DNA of 64,000 bases, taken from Sabellastarte sp. h YS-2021. Lineage: Eukaryota; Annelida; Polychaeta; Sabellida; Sabellidae. The notes under the pieces were generated by a model. The model was not told where the DNA came from. It saw only the letters and a list, made by a program, of their open reading frames with translations, and did not search any database. The first letter of the stretch is position 1. Each line of letters starts with the position of its first letter. Location of the stretch: assembly GCA_964017235.1 (NCBI GenBank), contig OZ024933.1, forward strand, positions 5,831,962 to 5,895,961. Direction: 5' to 3'. Below, piece after piece: positions 20,950-32,118 of the stretch. The position numbers were made by a program, and so were the translations under genes.

Positions 20950-22160
20950 AGATAGAGGTCCGAAGATTTGACTCTGGCTTTAGGAGACACTGTCACTGTG
21001 ATCGTACTTAGAAAGGTATACAAAGTCGGGGCTTCTGTGTTGTTTCTCCTGTCAACCAGATCTTGTCTTTATGGGTGAGTGGCTCAGGATTGGAATTGGA
21101 GGCAAACTTACAGACTCATCCATTACTGGCTTTGGTAAACGGTCTGCTTTCCTGTTCATTGGTGTTTCATGTAGCATTTCCTGTGCAGATGAAATGGGGT
21201 CAGAATCCAGGACCTTGGGTATAGATGCAGTGAATACTTGTCCCTGTTCCACCTCCTGTGAGATTATTGGAGTTGTGGGATTGTGTTGAACTATAGTGAG
21301 TGATTGTTGATAGCTTGGAAATGAGAAACATGGTTTCAGATCATGGACATTGCGTCTGATGTGTCGATTATTATTATAGCTGTGATGACCCAATATGAGT
21401 CTGGGTACTGACTCTTTGACTTAATGAAGCCTGGTTTCCACTCAGCAACAGAGCCATCTTCCATCATCCTTTCTGCTGATGTGGAGTGTATTCATTTCGA
21501 TTCCCTGGTTCTGAGAGATGAGCTGTATCTCATGTCATTACAGCTTTTGTTTCTGCACATCATCAAGTGTTGCCAGTTGATACATTATGCTAAGGCGAGA
21601 ATTTTTTCGCTTGTTAAAGAACAGCTCTACAAGATATGGCAGATCCTGGGTTATGACGTGTCATGATATGCAACCAGAGCAGTGGTAATTTCAACCTTTG
21701 AGCTGCATTTCTGGAGTATCTGTGCAAGGGTTTGAGTAGCCCTGTCGGCACAGCCATTCCATTTATGGTAGTAGGGAGAGGATGTTCAATTTCAATAGAC
21801 TGACAGAAACTACGGAACTGTTGTGATCTGAAGCATGATCTATCGTTTGCAATGATTGATTTAGTGAGACCAAACCTTCTGAAATTGCAATTGAGTGGTA
21901 ATATAACAGTTTGTGCCTGAAGACCGTCCATTAATAATCCAGAAATATTCTATTGTGACTATCATGTGTCCACCCTTGTGCTCCATGAAGTCAATGCCCC
22001 ACATCTGCATTGGTTTTGTGACTGAGATCTGTTACTCAGGTAGTCTGTGTTTCTTCTTCCCATAAATTTGACATCCTTTACACTGCAAAATCAGATCAAT
22101 GATATCATTTGCAGTCTATGCCAAAATACTGTGCGTCAGGCACATTGGAGTGTTTAGTTT
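20950..22160 (-). pseudogene. Gypsy integrase and pol C-terminus
   Basis: Minus-strand blocks QMWGIDFMEHKGGHMIVT, SIIANDRSCFRSQQFRSF and TTINGMA correspond to the DDE core of retroviral-type integrase, with the central Asp motif decayed. The downstream block 21052-21393 (YNNNRHIRRNVHDLK, ending PIKTRSG) matches the usual pol tail. Frame breaks separate the blocks. Confidence 0.72.
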
Positions 22161-22710
22161 AGTAATTGATGACCATCATCAAGAACCAGTACGGCTGTAC
22201 AGCTTCCATCAAGTGGTGTGTGTGTGAGGGCCATCTATCGTTGATGTACTCAATAATCTGTGATAAAGTGGGGTCTTCTTTTGTTTCTGCTTGAAGTGAC
22301 TGTGGGTGAGTGGGCTTGATAGACATTACCTGTGCAATATGTACATTTAGATCTGGTATTGTTTGACTTGACCCTAGCTTACCCAACCTTGAGTGAGTGT
22401 CAGCTAAAAGGACAATCTTAGTGCCAACATATTTTACATTTAAATCAAACACCCTGAACCCCAGGAGCACTCTGTGGAGGTGAGATGGCACAAGACTAAT
22501 TGGCTCCTTGAATATAGATTCAAGTGGCTTGTGGTCACAATTGATAGTATGGTCAAACACATAAGTGTGAAGCTTTTCACAAACAAAGAGGACACCCAAA
22601 AGCTCTCTCCCATTATTAGAGTATACTCTGCTTCTGTATGTGTGAACGATTTGCTGAGAAATTTTACAGGTTTTCCCCCCTGAACGAGCAGAGCTCCAAT
22701 CCATTTGAGT
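22159..22710 (-). pseudogene. Gypsy RNase H
   Basis: Open 181-codon frame with NNGRELLGVLFVCEKLHTYVF, CDHKPLESIFKEPISL and FDLNVKYVGTKIVLLADTHS, the E-x-LGV, DHKPL and N-x-ADTLSR landmarks of Gypsy RNase H. ADTHS replaces the usual ADTLS. Confidence 0.8.
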
Positions 22711-22799
22711 GATGCATCGGTCTTAATAGCTGCTGGTTTGTTTCGATCAAAATGTATTAGTTGGACTGAACTAACAATAGCCTTCTTGATGTCTTCAAA

Positions 22800-23510
22800 T
22801 TCAAGTTACATGTTGCTTATCCACTCAAAATGGCTGTCTTTCTTTAAGAGGTGGCGCATTACATATGTTTTCCTGGAAAGATTAGCAATGAAAGCAAACA
22901 TGAAATTTCCTGTGGTAAGAAAGCTTTGGAGTTCCTGTTTGCTACTGGGTGAGGCTAAGTTAACTACTGCCTTTATTTTCTTTGGACAAGGAGATACATG
23001 TGAAATGTTCCTAGCAAAGGACTCTATTTTGCATTTTTTGATTTGGCATTTGCTAGGGTTGAACTTAATTCCCACTTTAGTAGTTTTCTGGATAGTTTCA
23101 AGGAGGTGTATGTTGTGTTTCTCCTCAGTGGATACCTGGATTTTAACATCATCTGCACAAGAGAATGTACCTGGAATCCCAACCAAAGCTGCGCCCATTT
23201 GTGCAAAGAATATTTCTCAAGAGGCAGAATCAAAATGACAGTCTGCAGAAACAGCACTTTTAAATGGAGTATTGAATGCTGTAAAAGTTAGCTTTCCTCA
23301 CTCAACTTTTTGTCCAGTATCCAGTCTTCGCATCCAATATTGAAAAAATGGCCATTTGTGAAAGTATGTTTTGCATCCTCTCACGATGCTGTGTAGTGGA
23401 TATTTCTGATGAGGCATTTATTTAAATTATTTTGGTCAGGACAAATTCTGATGTCACTGTTTTTCTTTGAAACAATTACAATGTTGTAAACCCAATTGGG
23501 GTTGACTCTC
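22800..23510 (-). pseudogene. Gypsy reverse transcriptase (palm to thumb)
   Basis: VNPNWVYNIVIVSKKNSDIR and IPGTFSCADDVKIQV (the F-x-DD box, here CADD) are visible, followed by KCQIKKCKIESFARNISHVS and SPSSKQELQSFL. Frame breaks occur near 23200-23400. The start of the domain is displaced to 24145-24240 by the LINE insertion. Confidence 0.78.
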
Positions 23511-23511
23511 T

Positions 23512-24144
23512 TAGTGTAAGTAAAACAATCATACCAGCCAATCCCTTCATTAAAAACCTTGGTGTTATCATTGACGAGGAGCTTACATTAAATAATGACA
23601 TAACTTACATCTGCAAGTTATGTTATCATTATCTGAGGAATATCCATACAGTTCGACCATATTTGATGACATCATCAGCTAAAACCATTGTGCATTCAGT
23701 TATCTCTATTCATCGACATCCCAGATTTTTTTATCACAAAGTTACAATGTGTACAAAATGCTGCTGCTAGGATTGTCCTGAATTTGAAGAAGTATGGCTT
23801 CTAACACCTTATCCGATGAACCTGCACTGGCTACCCATAAGACAGTGAATTATCTACAAACTGAACCTCATTGTGTTCAAGGCATTGAAGGGTGATGCCC
23901 CCAATTACATTCAATCCTTGCTTTCCATAAACCGACTAGCATGACCACTATGTTTGGTTGACAATATGTATAAACTAAAAGAGCATCGATGGAAACTGAA
24001 AAGTAAGGGATACCAATCTTTCCACCTCTCTACTGGAATAGCCTCCCAGATGATGTCCGCAATATCGAACTGGATCTAAATGACTTCAAGAAAAGACTTA
24101 AAACCTTTCTATTTAAGAGTGCTTTTGTTGGAGTCGTGCAGTGA
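23512..24144 (+). pseudogene. CR1/L2-like LINE fragment inserted into Gypsy
   Basis: Plus-strand blocks NLGVIIDEELTLNNDITYIC, LQCVQNAAARIVLN, NLHWLPI, a KLNLIVFKALKGDAPNYIQS motif, LWNSLPDDVRN-like and DFKKRLKTFLFKSAF are the C-terminal part of a non-LTR reverse transcriptase. It lies between GSLDPVT and VNPNWVY of the minus-strand Gypsy polymerase, giving a clear nesting order. It carries stops. Confidence 0.82.
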
Positions 24145-24823
24145 CAGGATCTAATGATCCAGTCTTTTTCCAGCCTATCCAGCTCTGCCTTTAGCTTTGG
24201 CATAACACTCAGTGGTAATATGCATGGAGGCAGTTTAACAGGCTAAGCATCTGGTGTCGTTTTCAAGTTTACTTCACCCTCGAAAATACCAACTTTACCA
24301 TCAAAAATACAGAGAATATGAGAGTGAGATCTTTAAATGCATCTCCTGTCATTAGTCTTCATATCTGTACCGGTAACACCACGCAGGCGTGCCTGTGTTG
24401 GAATGATATCAGCTCATGTTAGGCCCAGTTCTTGCAACATTGACAATGACATACAGGTTGCCATTCAACCAGTATCTACCTGGCTTTGCAGTGTTACTTG
24501 CTTGGGAGTACAGAATTTGATATCAGTAAAAAATTTCATGGGCTCAGCTATTGGTGAAGTCATCAGTTGGGGTAGTGATGTTGTAAATGTGTTAAAATAT
24601 TCCTCTTCACCAGAGGTGTTGTTCACATAGATGGCATTTTGAGTTGTTGCTTTGTGGATCAGTATTTCTGTAGTGTAGTAGTATATTGAAGACTGTATTA
24701 CTAGGACCTGCAGATAGTGATCGATCCATCAGCCGGCCAACTGACTCCAACTGAACTTCACTCTACTTCTTCCTGGGGTATTTATCTTATGTGGGGGTTT
24801 AAGAGATGTAGATGCTCAGCATT

Positions 24824-26605
24824 CCCAGCAGGCACACGCCTTGAAATGTCATTGATTTAGAGTTGAAAACAGGTCCTGACGTTGAAATTCAGATTATCAA
24901 TTACTAAAACTAAGTTAGTTTTCTGACATGAAAAAGTAGTGATATTTTGACCAGAAATCAACGTGATTTTTGGTTGAAAAATTGACACCGGCACAATTTC
25001 AACACTATTTCAAAGCTGGATTTCTGACTGGAAAAAGTAGTGATACTTCATAAAAATTCAACACTAAATCAAGTTAGGTTTTCCGACATGAAATCTTAGT
25101 CATGTTATTGAACAGAAAACAGGTTGAATGTTGGGAAATGAATGACTAGTGATCGTTGATTGAAAATTCTTTCTCTAGAGGGAGATATAGTGATTAAGTC
25201 TAACTTTTTGAAAAAATTATTATTGCAATAGTTTTTGAATTGTAGATATTTGTAACGCAAAGACTAATTTTTAAACTTAAGATTATAAAGATGATAAGGA
25301 TTATGTGCTCATGTACTTGTACATTTTTATCTATTCTCCTTATAAATTTTTAGCTACAACAAAACTAATGCACCCAAATATAATTTTTATAATTTATAAT
25401 TATATTTTAATAAATGCAATTCCTGATAATTAAAAAAAAATGCTCCCATGCCCAAATAACTAGTTTTCAGTTTACAAGTTTACACTGAAAACTTCAAAAT
25501 ACAGAGAACCTTAGCTGTAACATTTTATCACACAGCAGTGAGGTCATGGGGGTTCCTGGTTTTTCTTATCTGTACCCTGCTACACAGAACATTAGGCCCG
25601 TGACATAAAGTAATTAGATAACACAGCTGGGGTGGAGGTGGGGGTTTACCCTTGTTCAATTGCATGCATGGTGTTTACTTCTTTAAGTCTGTTTTTTGTG
25701 GTCAGAACTGACAACTAATTATAGGTGTGAGTAATGGGTGGAGTTCTACAAATGTGGCTATTCTTGTGTTGTTGTTTTTTTTAGTTTATATGACAAAGTT
25801 GTATGAGACACAAGCATCTAAACTGAGCTGTGGCTTTGTTACATGATTATAGCTTCTTTATAATTACAGTATAATTATAGCCAACTTGATAAAACATTTA
25901 AAAGAAACTGATTGGATAAAATACTGAAGATATAAAAAATGTCACAACTGTTTTTTTACAAAGAAAAAATATAAATTTATTTTAAAATTTCACAAAAGAA
26001 TTTCAATTGAAGACATTGAATAATATCGGTTCTATCTAGTTGGAAAATATGGATTTACATATCTTGAGAAATTATATTTGAAAGCTGATGCAAAATTATG
26101 TGTCATTACAATGTCAGCAGAAACAGAATATTAAAAATGAATATAATGATTCATGAAAACATGTCATCTTGGAAATAAGTAAGTACTTTGAAGTTATATC
26201 CAAATTGTAAAATATGTATATGGATAATTATTGTGTAATATTATTAAGAAGCCATAATTATGACACACAAGCTACAACGATTCAAATAAAGAAGACAATG
26301 TAAACAACCTGATATCACCCATTGAATTCAACCCTATTTCATACACTGGATTCAACCAAAAACAGTTTAATTTCAAAGTTGGTTTCAACATGATTTCACC
26401 AGTTGGATCCAACTAAAACCAGTTTGCAAAATCTACACGTATTTCAACCAGATTTTACCCATTGAATTCAACCAGATTTCAACGTTGGTTTCAACATGAT
26501 TTCACCGGTTGGATCCAACTAAAAACATTTTGCAAAATCTACACATATTTCAACCAGATTTCTATGTTGGATTCAACCAGATTTCAAAGTTGCATGCCTG
26601 CTTGG
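24824..26605. mobile_element. Non-autonomous TIR element (CCCAGCAGGC termini)
   Basis: CCCAGCAGGCACACGCCTTG at the left is mirrored by GCATGCCTGCTTGG at the right, with a partly matching TIR of about 24 bp. The interior is rich in GTTGAAAT/ATTTCAAC motifs, and 26325-26590 contains a roughly 115-bp direct repeat (two or more copies around TTGGTTTCAACATGATTTCA). No coding sequence. Boundaries are approximate. Confidence 0.5.
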
Positions 26606-27200
26606 TTGCGAAAGGTTAATCAGAACTTATTCACCATTGAAAAATAATTGAAACTCCTTTTGTAATCTGGAAATCCTTTATTTTAATAACAATGTTCTCT
26701 TTTATGCAACAATTAAATAGTCTTATAAATTATGCTTTACAATATTCACAATCATCCATCCATTTTACTTTATGATAATCTTTATATTTCTCAGTTTCAT
26801 ATATTTTTCATTGTTCACTTAAGTATAGATTTTATAGTTCTTTTAGTTCTTTGTTTGATTTGACTTCACTTCATGTTTGTTACAAGTTCGTCCATCAAGC
26901 TGTCTGTAGATCTATGTCCTGCTCAATGACTAGACGGGAACCAGCCACCTTTAACAATAAAGGGACTGGTATCGGCCACGATGGCCTTGAAGACATCATT
27001 GCCAGCTGTTATTATCGGGATATCTTGATCTTTATTTTAATTACTTATATGATTTTTGTATGTATTTAAAACATTTTAAACATTTATTATTGAAATTATA
27101 ACATCAAATATTGTGAATTAAACTTAAAAATATTTTGGAATGACAATAATCTTTAGAGGCAAAACATGTTTTGGGTGATAATAGAAGATCGACAGTACTT
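26606..27200. other. Non-coding stretch
   Basis: No gene is recognised. AT-rich, without a clear TIR pair. Confidence 0.4.
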
Positions 27201-27396
27201 AAACTAAGTACCCAAGTGTTGTACCCAAGATGGTGGGCGATACCTGACCCTACATTGCAGAGTAGGGTCGGCGGAAACCAGACTACTCAATGACTACCGA
27301 TCAAGCATGTAGCATCCGATGTTTAGTAGAACTCACATGACAGAGAGAAGTGAACCGGAAGCTCATATAATTTCTGCTCCAAAATTTTTGTAAAAG
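27200..27396 (+). other. Possible non-coding first exon of the BTB-BACK gene
   Basis: A locally more GC/CpG-rich patch ends AAAAG|GTTAGT (donor at 27397). The BTB start exon at 31919 has an acceptor-like AG at 31910-31911 only seven bases before its ATG, which requires an upstream 5'UTR exon. This patch is a candidate only; nothing else ties it to the gene. Confidence 0.25.
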
Positions 27397-27964
27397 GTTA
27401 GTATTTTGGTATTTTATGTTTAACATGATTCTTTCTTACCACTCGTAACCTCTCGGCGTCGAAATTTGCATTGTTTTGAATGCATGCAGCCAGTATAATC
27501 TTATCGAATTCAAGCGAAGAATGTGTCAATCCAATATTAACTCGCATATGTCAAAGTCGCACTCAAAGTCGAATTGATGACAACAGACAGTGTGTGTCTG
27601 ATAAACTCAGGCCATTTTGTTACAAACTCGGCCCATTATTCTAAGACATATCCCAAAACAGTCGGTCAAAACATTTATATGCATTATTTATGTATGCACT
27701 ATATTTGTTAATGTCTTTTAAGAGAGGAGTTGGCAATTCTTAAGTTCTGAATTATATTTTGATATCAGTGGAAACGAGCATAGAAATAAATAGTCTTCAA
27801 ACATTATCACATAAAACTGGTTAAAGAGTTTTAAAATGAATATAACACAACCTAAATGTCCTGGTAATTGTTAAAGTATTTTGTCTTTGTTATTGGGTCT
27901 ATAGCTGTCAGTGAATGGCTCAAAGGGACTTGTTTATGTTACACACAAACAAATCGGTATGCGT

Positions 27965-28581
27965 GCAAATCGCGATCAAAACGGCTCGCACCCAACAACT
28001 CGCACACAAAATTGAAGTATTTTATTTATAAAATATTGGATATCCGGTTCCACAGTTTAAAGTATTTTATCTTCTTCGAGGCTTCCATTTTATAAAATAT
28101 TGATACAAAACCCTGAGGGAAATTCATGTTGGTGCTACTCTCATGAGTTCTCGAGTTTAAAGTATTTGATCTTCTTTGAGGTTTCCATTTTGTAGAATAT
28201 TGCTACAAAACGTGATAAAAAGCATGTGGCCTCATATTTCATAAAGTCTGTATGTGCAAACCTAATGTTAAACTGTATATATTTTTGAATAGATGTATGT
28301 TAAATATTTAATTAAATTAATCATGTTTGCAGACGAAAAAAACTTTGTCTTGAGTGAGCTTTCAGTAACAATTGATTTCATTTGCTAATTAAATTAATCA
28401 CGTTTGCAGACGAAAAGTAGACTGGTTGCCTGGATCTTCTGTTTGTAAAATATGGCTGGAAACCCATCGTGGCTTCATATTTCCATATGTGTAAGCTGCT
28501 TTTTATATATTTTTGAATAGACATATGTTAAATATCATTTATTTGTATTTGGGGTGCGAGTTGTTTTGATCGCGACTTGCC
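27965..28581. mobile_element. MITE with TIR GCAAATCGCGATCAAAAC
   Basis: GCAAATCGCGATCAAAACGG at the left and GCAAGTCGCGATCAAAACAA read inward from the right form TIRs of about 32 bp. Inside are two pairs of direct repeats (around AAAGTATTTTATCTTCTTCG and TTAATCACGTTTGCAGACGA). No coding sequence. Confidence 0.72.
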
Positions 28582-28919
28582 GGTAATTCAACAAATCCTG
28601 TAAATCCAATCTCTTTCAATGATTGAATAAGGGTTATTTAAGCAGGTAGATGTATAACAATAACCCTATATAGATTCACAAAAAAGTGTCAACTGATCAG
28701 TATGATATGTACCTCCATTTAATTTTTTTTCAGTAAACACAAATCCTATGAATGCACTCTTGTCACTTATAAATAGTGGAAACTGAAACATGTACAGGTA
28801 CCGTGGTATATGGTAATAACAGCTAACATTAGTGGGTGGACGATTGATTGTGGGTGGATCGATTGATCGTCAATGTCATGTTACCCATGTTACGATCACG
28901 TTCGGTCACTGACAACTTT

Positions 28920-29165
28920 TATAAATCAATTAAATCTTACCCTTCTTTATGTATCTTAATATCCACATGTTTGTTTTTTTATATTTTAGGCAATTTCTTA
29001 AACTTTCCTTTAATAAATCAATAGATTTGTCATGAATTTTGTGTTTGTTTATAACTACTGCCATATTTACCGGAAGTGGAGGCTTTTGGTAGATTCCGAA
29101 TGTCGGAAGCACCGTTATTCTTACCGGATTGAAGTATACTTGATCCCGGAAAGTGTTTCATGATA
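28920..29165. repeat. Interspersed repeat shared with 40200-40360
   Basis: Blocks such as TGTCGGAA, ATTCTTACC and ATCCCGGAAAGTGTTTCATG recur in the MITE at 40082-40448, so this is a second, diverged copy of the same internal sequence. Confidence 0.6.
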
Positions 29166-29441
29166 TATTGACCAGGAGTGAAGTAAAAAAGCTGATGATG
29201 TGTCGATCATCGGTCAGAAAAATGGACACATAATCGTCGTTAATCGACCATGAAAATCGAGGCGATTTCACTCACTATTAACATAGGCAAAAATATATCC
29301 ATTCATCAGTATGTTCTATCTTTATTTCTTGTTTTTCACTTGACCAGTATTGATCAGAATGCAGATGAAGTTCAAATACAAACAAAATCTCTAAATCCAG
29401 GCTCTGTGAACAATAGAATTTTGGAAACTGAAACAGGTACC

Positions 29442-29745
29442 CAGGGTTCCTACATCCTTGAAAATCCTGGAAAAAATTGCTTCATTTTCAAGGCCTTGAA
29501 AGTCCTTGAATTTGGCCAAAATTGAATAAAATCCTTGAAGAGTCCTTGAATTTGTTATTGCCCAACTAGCATTGCTGTAATGAGTTATCAAATGTTAAAA
29601 TCATATGACAATAAAGAATTTTCTGGGAGGAACGGGCAGCTAGAAGGGAGGTAAAGGAGGCCATGCCTTAAAATACATCCTTGAAAATTGTTGTTGACCT
29701 TGAAAAGACATTGAATCCAGTTATCAAAGGTCTGTGAGAACCCTG
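29442..29745. mobile_element. hAT-like MITE (CAGGGTTCC termini)
   Basis: It starts CAGGGTTCCTACATCC and ends GAGAACCCTG, with inward similarity continuing through repeated CCTTGAAAATCC/ATTTTCAAGG motifs. CAGGG termini are typical of hAT elements; an 8-bp duplication was not convincingly found. Confidence 0.6.
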
Positions 29746-29904
29746 TACCGGTATATTAGTACAACAATCATTCATTTAACATAGGCAAACTATATACTCA
29801 ACAGAATGGTACATCCTTTGTATATCCTTAATTGGTTTTTTTAACTGACCACTATGGACCAGATGAGGTTCAAACGTGACCAAATCCTATTCATCCTATC
29901 TCAG

Positions 29905-29990
29905 TCACTAATAATCTAATCTAATCTACTGCTTTGCAGGCGCAATATCTTCCCCACAAAGGGGAACTCAGTGCGCTGAGTTAACAAAAA
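29905..29990 (-). repeat. LINE 3'-terminal fragment with (TAATC)n tail
   Basis: The reverse complement of this block matches 53922-53987 (GCGCACTGAGTTCC, GTGGGGAAGATATTGCAC and the ATTAG repeat tail). It appears to be a heavily 5'-truncated copy of that LINE. Confidence 0.6.
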
Positions 29991-30700
29991 TCATTATCAT
30001 AAGGAGAGTCGAGGGGTGTTCAAGGTCAGAAATCCGGAGTTGTGGGTGTAGAATTGCAGAGAATCAGTAATATAGTATATTGACTATATTCTTATTTAAA
30101 TTTATTTCACCATTTTTAATTGACAAGTATAGACCTCTACTAACCAGTTAAAACTGGTTTGGAACAAATAATCAGGAATATAGTACATTCTTTGCATTTA
30201 TTTCATTATTTTTCAGTGGGCCAGTATTAGCCACTATTGACTAGTAAAAGGCAGTTTTAACCGGGTGTAACCACCGGTCTGGTCAGTACTCGTATTAACC
30301 GATTTTTGCCAACCCTGCACACAGATTTCCGTCATTTCAGTCATACAAACACTAACAGCAGATCACAAACCTGCACACACCTTTCCTGAACTAAAGTTCC
30401 ATAACAGCCATCATCAAACAAACTTATTATACAAACTAAACAAAGGCCCTCTCTGCTTGACCTCCAAAGCCCTAGAAAACACAACTCGCGCCTTTTTCTG
30501 TTTAAAACCAGCCCTTAAACTGTAAACAACTGAAATTCTTCAGACATACAAATAAATAGCCGTTTAAATGCATAAATAATTGAGCAATAAATCCAAAACA
30601 TTGTTTTTCTGACTACACTGGTACACCAATGATGCTTCATTTTTATAAAAAAAAGTACCAATGGATTTGATAAAAATAAACTCTTGTGCTTATGACTCTA

Positions 30701-31334
30701 CTGCTCGGCCAGTGAAGTTTGTCACCCCAGTGAAGTTCGTCGCTTGCATTTTATGACAATATTAAAGCTTCTTTACTGTGAACTTTCATCAGTTATATAC
30801 CTTGCGGTCAAAAGCAGATATTCTATTTATTTTAATGTGAATGTTAATTGCTTGTCCTTGAGTAGACATGGTTATCTCGGCATGACCCACATAAAACCAG
30901 AGATCTGCTTCAGATAAAAATACCAACTTACAAATATGTTCACCCAAGTATTTCCACAACCATTTTGTTATATCCCCGCTTCAACATGCAAGCATGATTG
31001 AGTGAAAATGAATGGTATTTATCCATTTATAAAGTTTTTTGAAGATTTTCCCAAAAAATTGAAAATATTATTTTTGTGTAAAAGTTGTGCGAGATGGCTT
31101 ATGTAACATTATCTCTGTGTCCTTCCATCAAAATCAATTGTTTCCAACTGCATAAAATCAAATGTAGCCATTTATGTAGTTTAATTAAACAGGAAAGTCT
31201 TGTAAAAATCTCCAGTTTTATTGGGGGGGGGGGTCTTGCCACGTCTCTACACGTGAGTGAAGTAGAGCCAAGGGTAACCATATTTAGTCCTTGAGCATTT
31301 TTACAGCAGGTAACGAACTTCACTGGTTGAGCAG
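30701..31334. mobile_element. MITE with TA target duplication
   Basis: CTGCTCGGCCAGTGAAGTTT at the left and CTGCTCAACCAGTGAAGTTC read inward from the right are TIRs directly flanked by TA on both sides, the Tc1/mariner-type target. Length 634 bp, no transposase. Confidence 0.75.
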
Positions 31335-31339
31335 TAACT

Positions 31340-31911
31340 GTGTACACCTCATTCAAGATTATGTCATACCATTATATCCACGATTAAAAACTGACAACAA
31401 TGATGCCTGATGATAGAAATCCATCCATAAAAAACAATTTGCATTTCTGAGTTGTTGGGGGCTGAGTTGACACAGGTGCGGCTTGACCAACTTCCAGTCA
31501 TGACCGAAACACTTGCAGCCAACAACTTGCAGACAAATATCCCCCCCCCCCCACCCCCACCCCCCCTTCAAAAAAAAAAAAAAAAAATTTAATATGCAAC
31601 ACATCAGTTTGCTTGGAGATCAGAGATTCCATGTTCGTGGACCTATACAACTCATTAATATTCATGTGTGCATATGAAATATGAGGTCATAGAATTCCGT
31701 GGGGTTTCCTAACAACACTTTAAAATAAATCAAATTTAGCTTGATCAGTCTTTAATAATGAATTGTATAAGTTTGCAAATTTTACATTAGAAGTTGATTG
31801 TGTCTGCAAGTTTATGTTGGTGACTTCCTGTGGTTACAGGTAGTGAGTCACACACATATACCAAATTTTTATTCACACCCTCCTACTATAAAGCCAATAC
31901 TATAATTTCAG
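31340..31911. other. Intron or 5'-flanking sequence before the BTB start exon
   Basis: No gene is seen. It contains a C-rich simple tract (31542-31566) followed by a run of A (31570-31587). It ends TATAATTTCAG, a good acceptor. Confidence 0.5.
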
Positions 31912-31918
31912 TCACACG

Positions 31919-32118
31919 ATGGCTGAGAGCTGGCAGTTCAGCAGATCTGTGATTGAGTGCAACAGATACATGCTGGAGCATAGTATCGAGACTGATGTCA
32001 CGTTTGTTGTGTCCCACAAGCTCCACACGAGCACGGTGGCTGGTGGCGGGGGCCCGAACCGTGAACCAGATCGCAGAGACAGCAGAGAAATGGAAACTAG
32101 GACATTCCACGCTCACAA
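31919..32118 (+). CDS. BTB-BACK gene, coding exon 1
   Basis: Begins MAESWQFSRSVIECNRYMLE and includes SIETDVTFVV, the first BTB strand. A Gly/Arg-rich loop (GGGGPNREPDRRDSR) is an insertion relative to typical BTBD6 before FHAHK. The donor is AA|GTCAGT at 32119. The local GC content is clearly above the flanks. Confidence 0.82.

Larger units (their letters stand above)
20600..24790 (-). mobile_element. Ty3/Gypsy LTR retrotransposon, degraded, split by a LINE
   Basis: Minus-strand order is protease (about 24270-24560), reverse transcriptase start (about 24145-24240), a LINE insertion, the rest of the reverse transcriptase (about 22800-23510), RNase H (22380-22710), integrase (about 21550-22160), C-terminal tail (20950-21400), a purine tract and a partial LTR (20600-20766). 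All domains carry stops or frameshifts. The 5' LTR is not found; the left edge abuts the TIR element starting at 24824. Confidence 0.82.
29250..30300. repeat. Diverged tandem motif, about four copies
   Basis: Copies near 29270, 29790, 30080 and 30190 share a pattern of AGTACATTCTTTG, TTATTTC, TTTTTCA and GACCAGTATTGACC. The series is interrupted by the hAT-like MITE at 29442-29745. The last copy runs into GGTCTGGTCAGTACTCG. Not coding. Confidence 0.4.
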
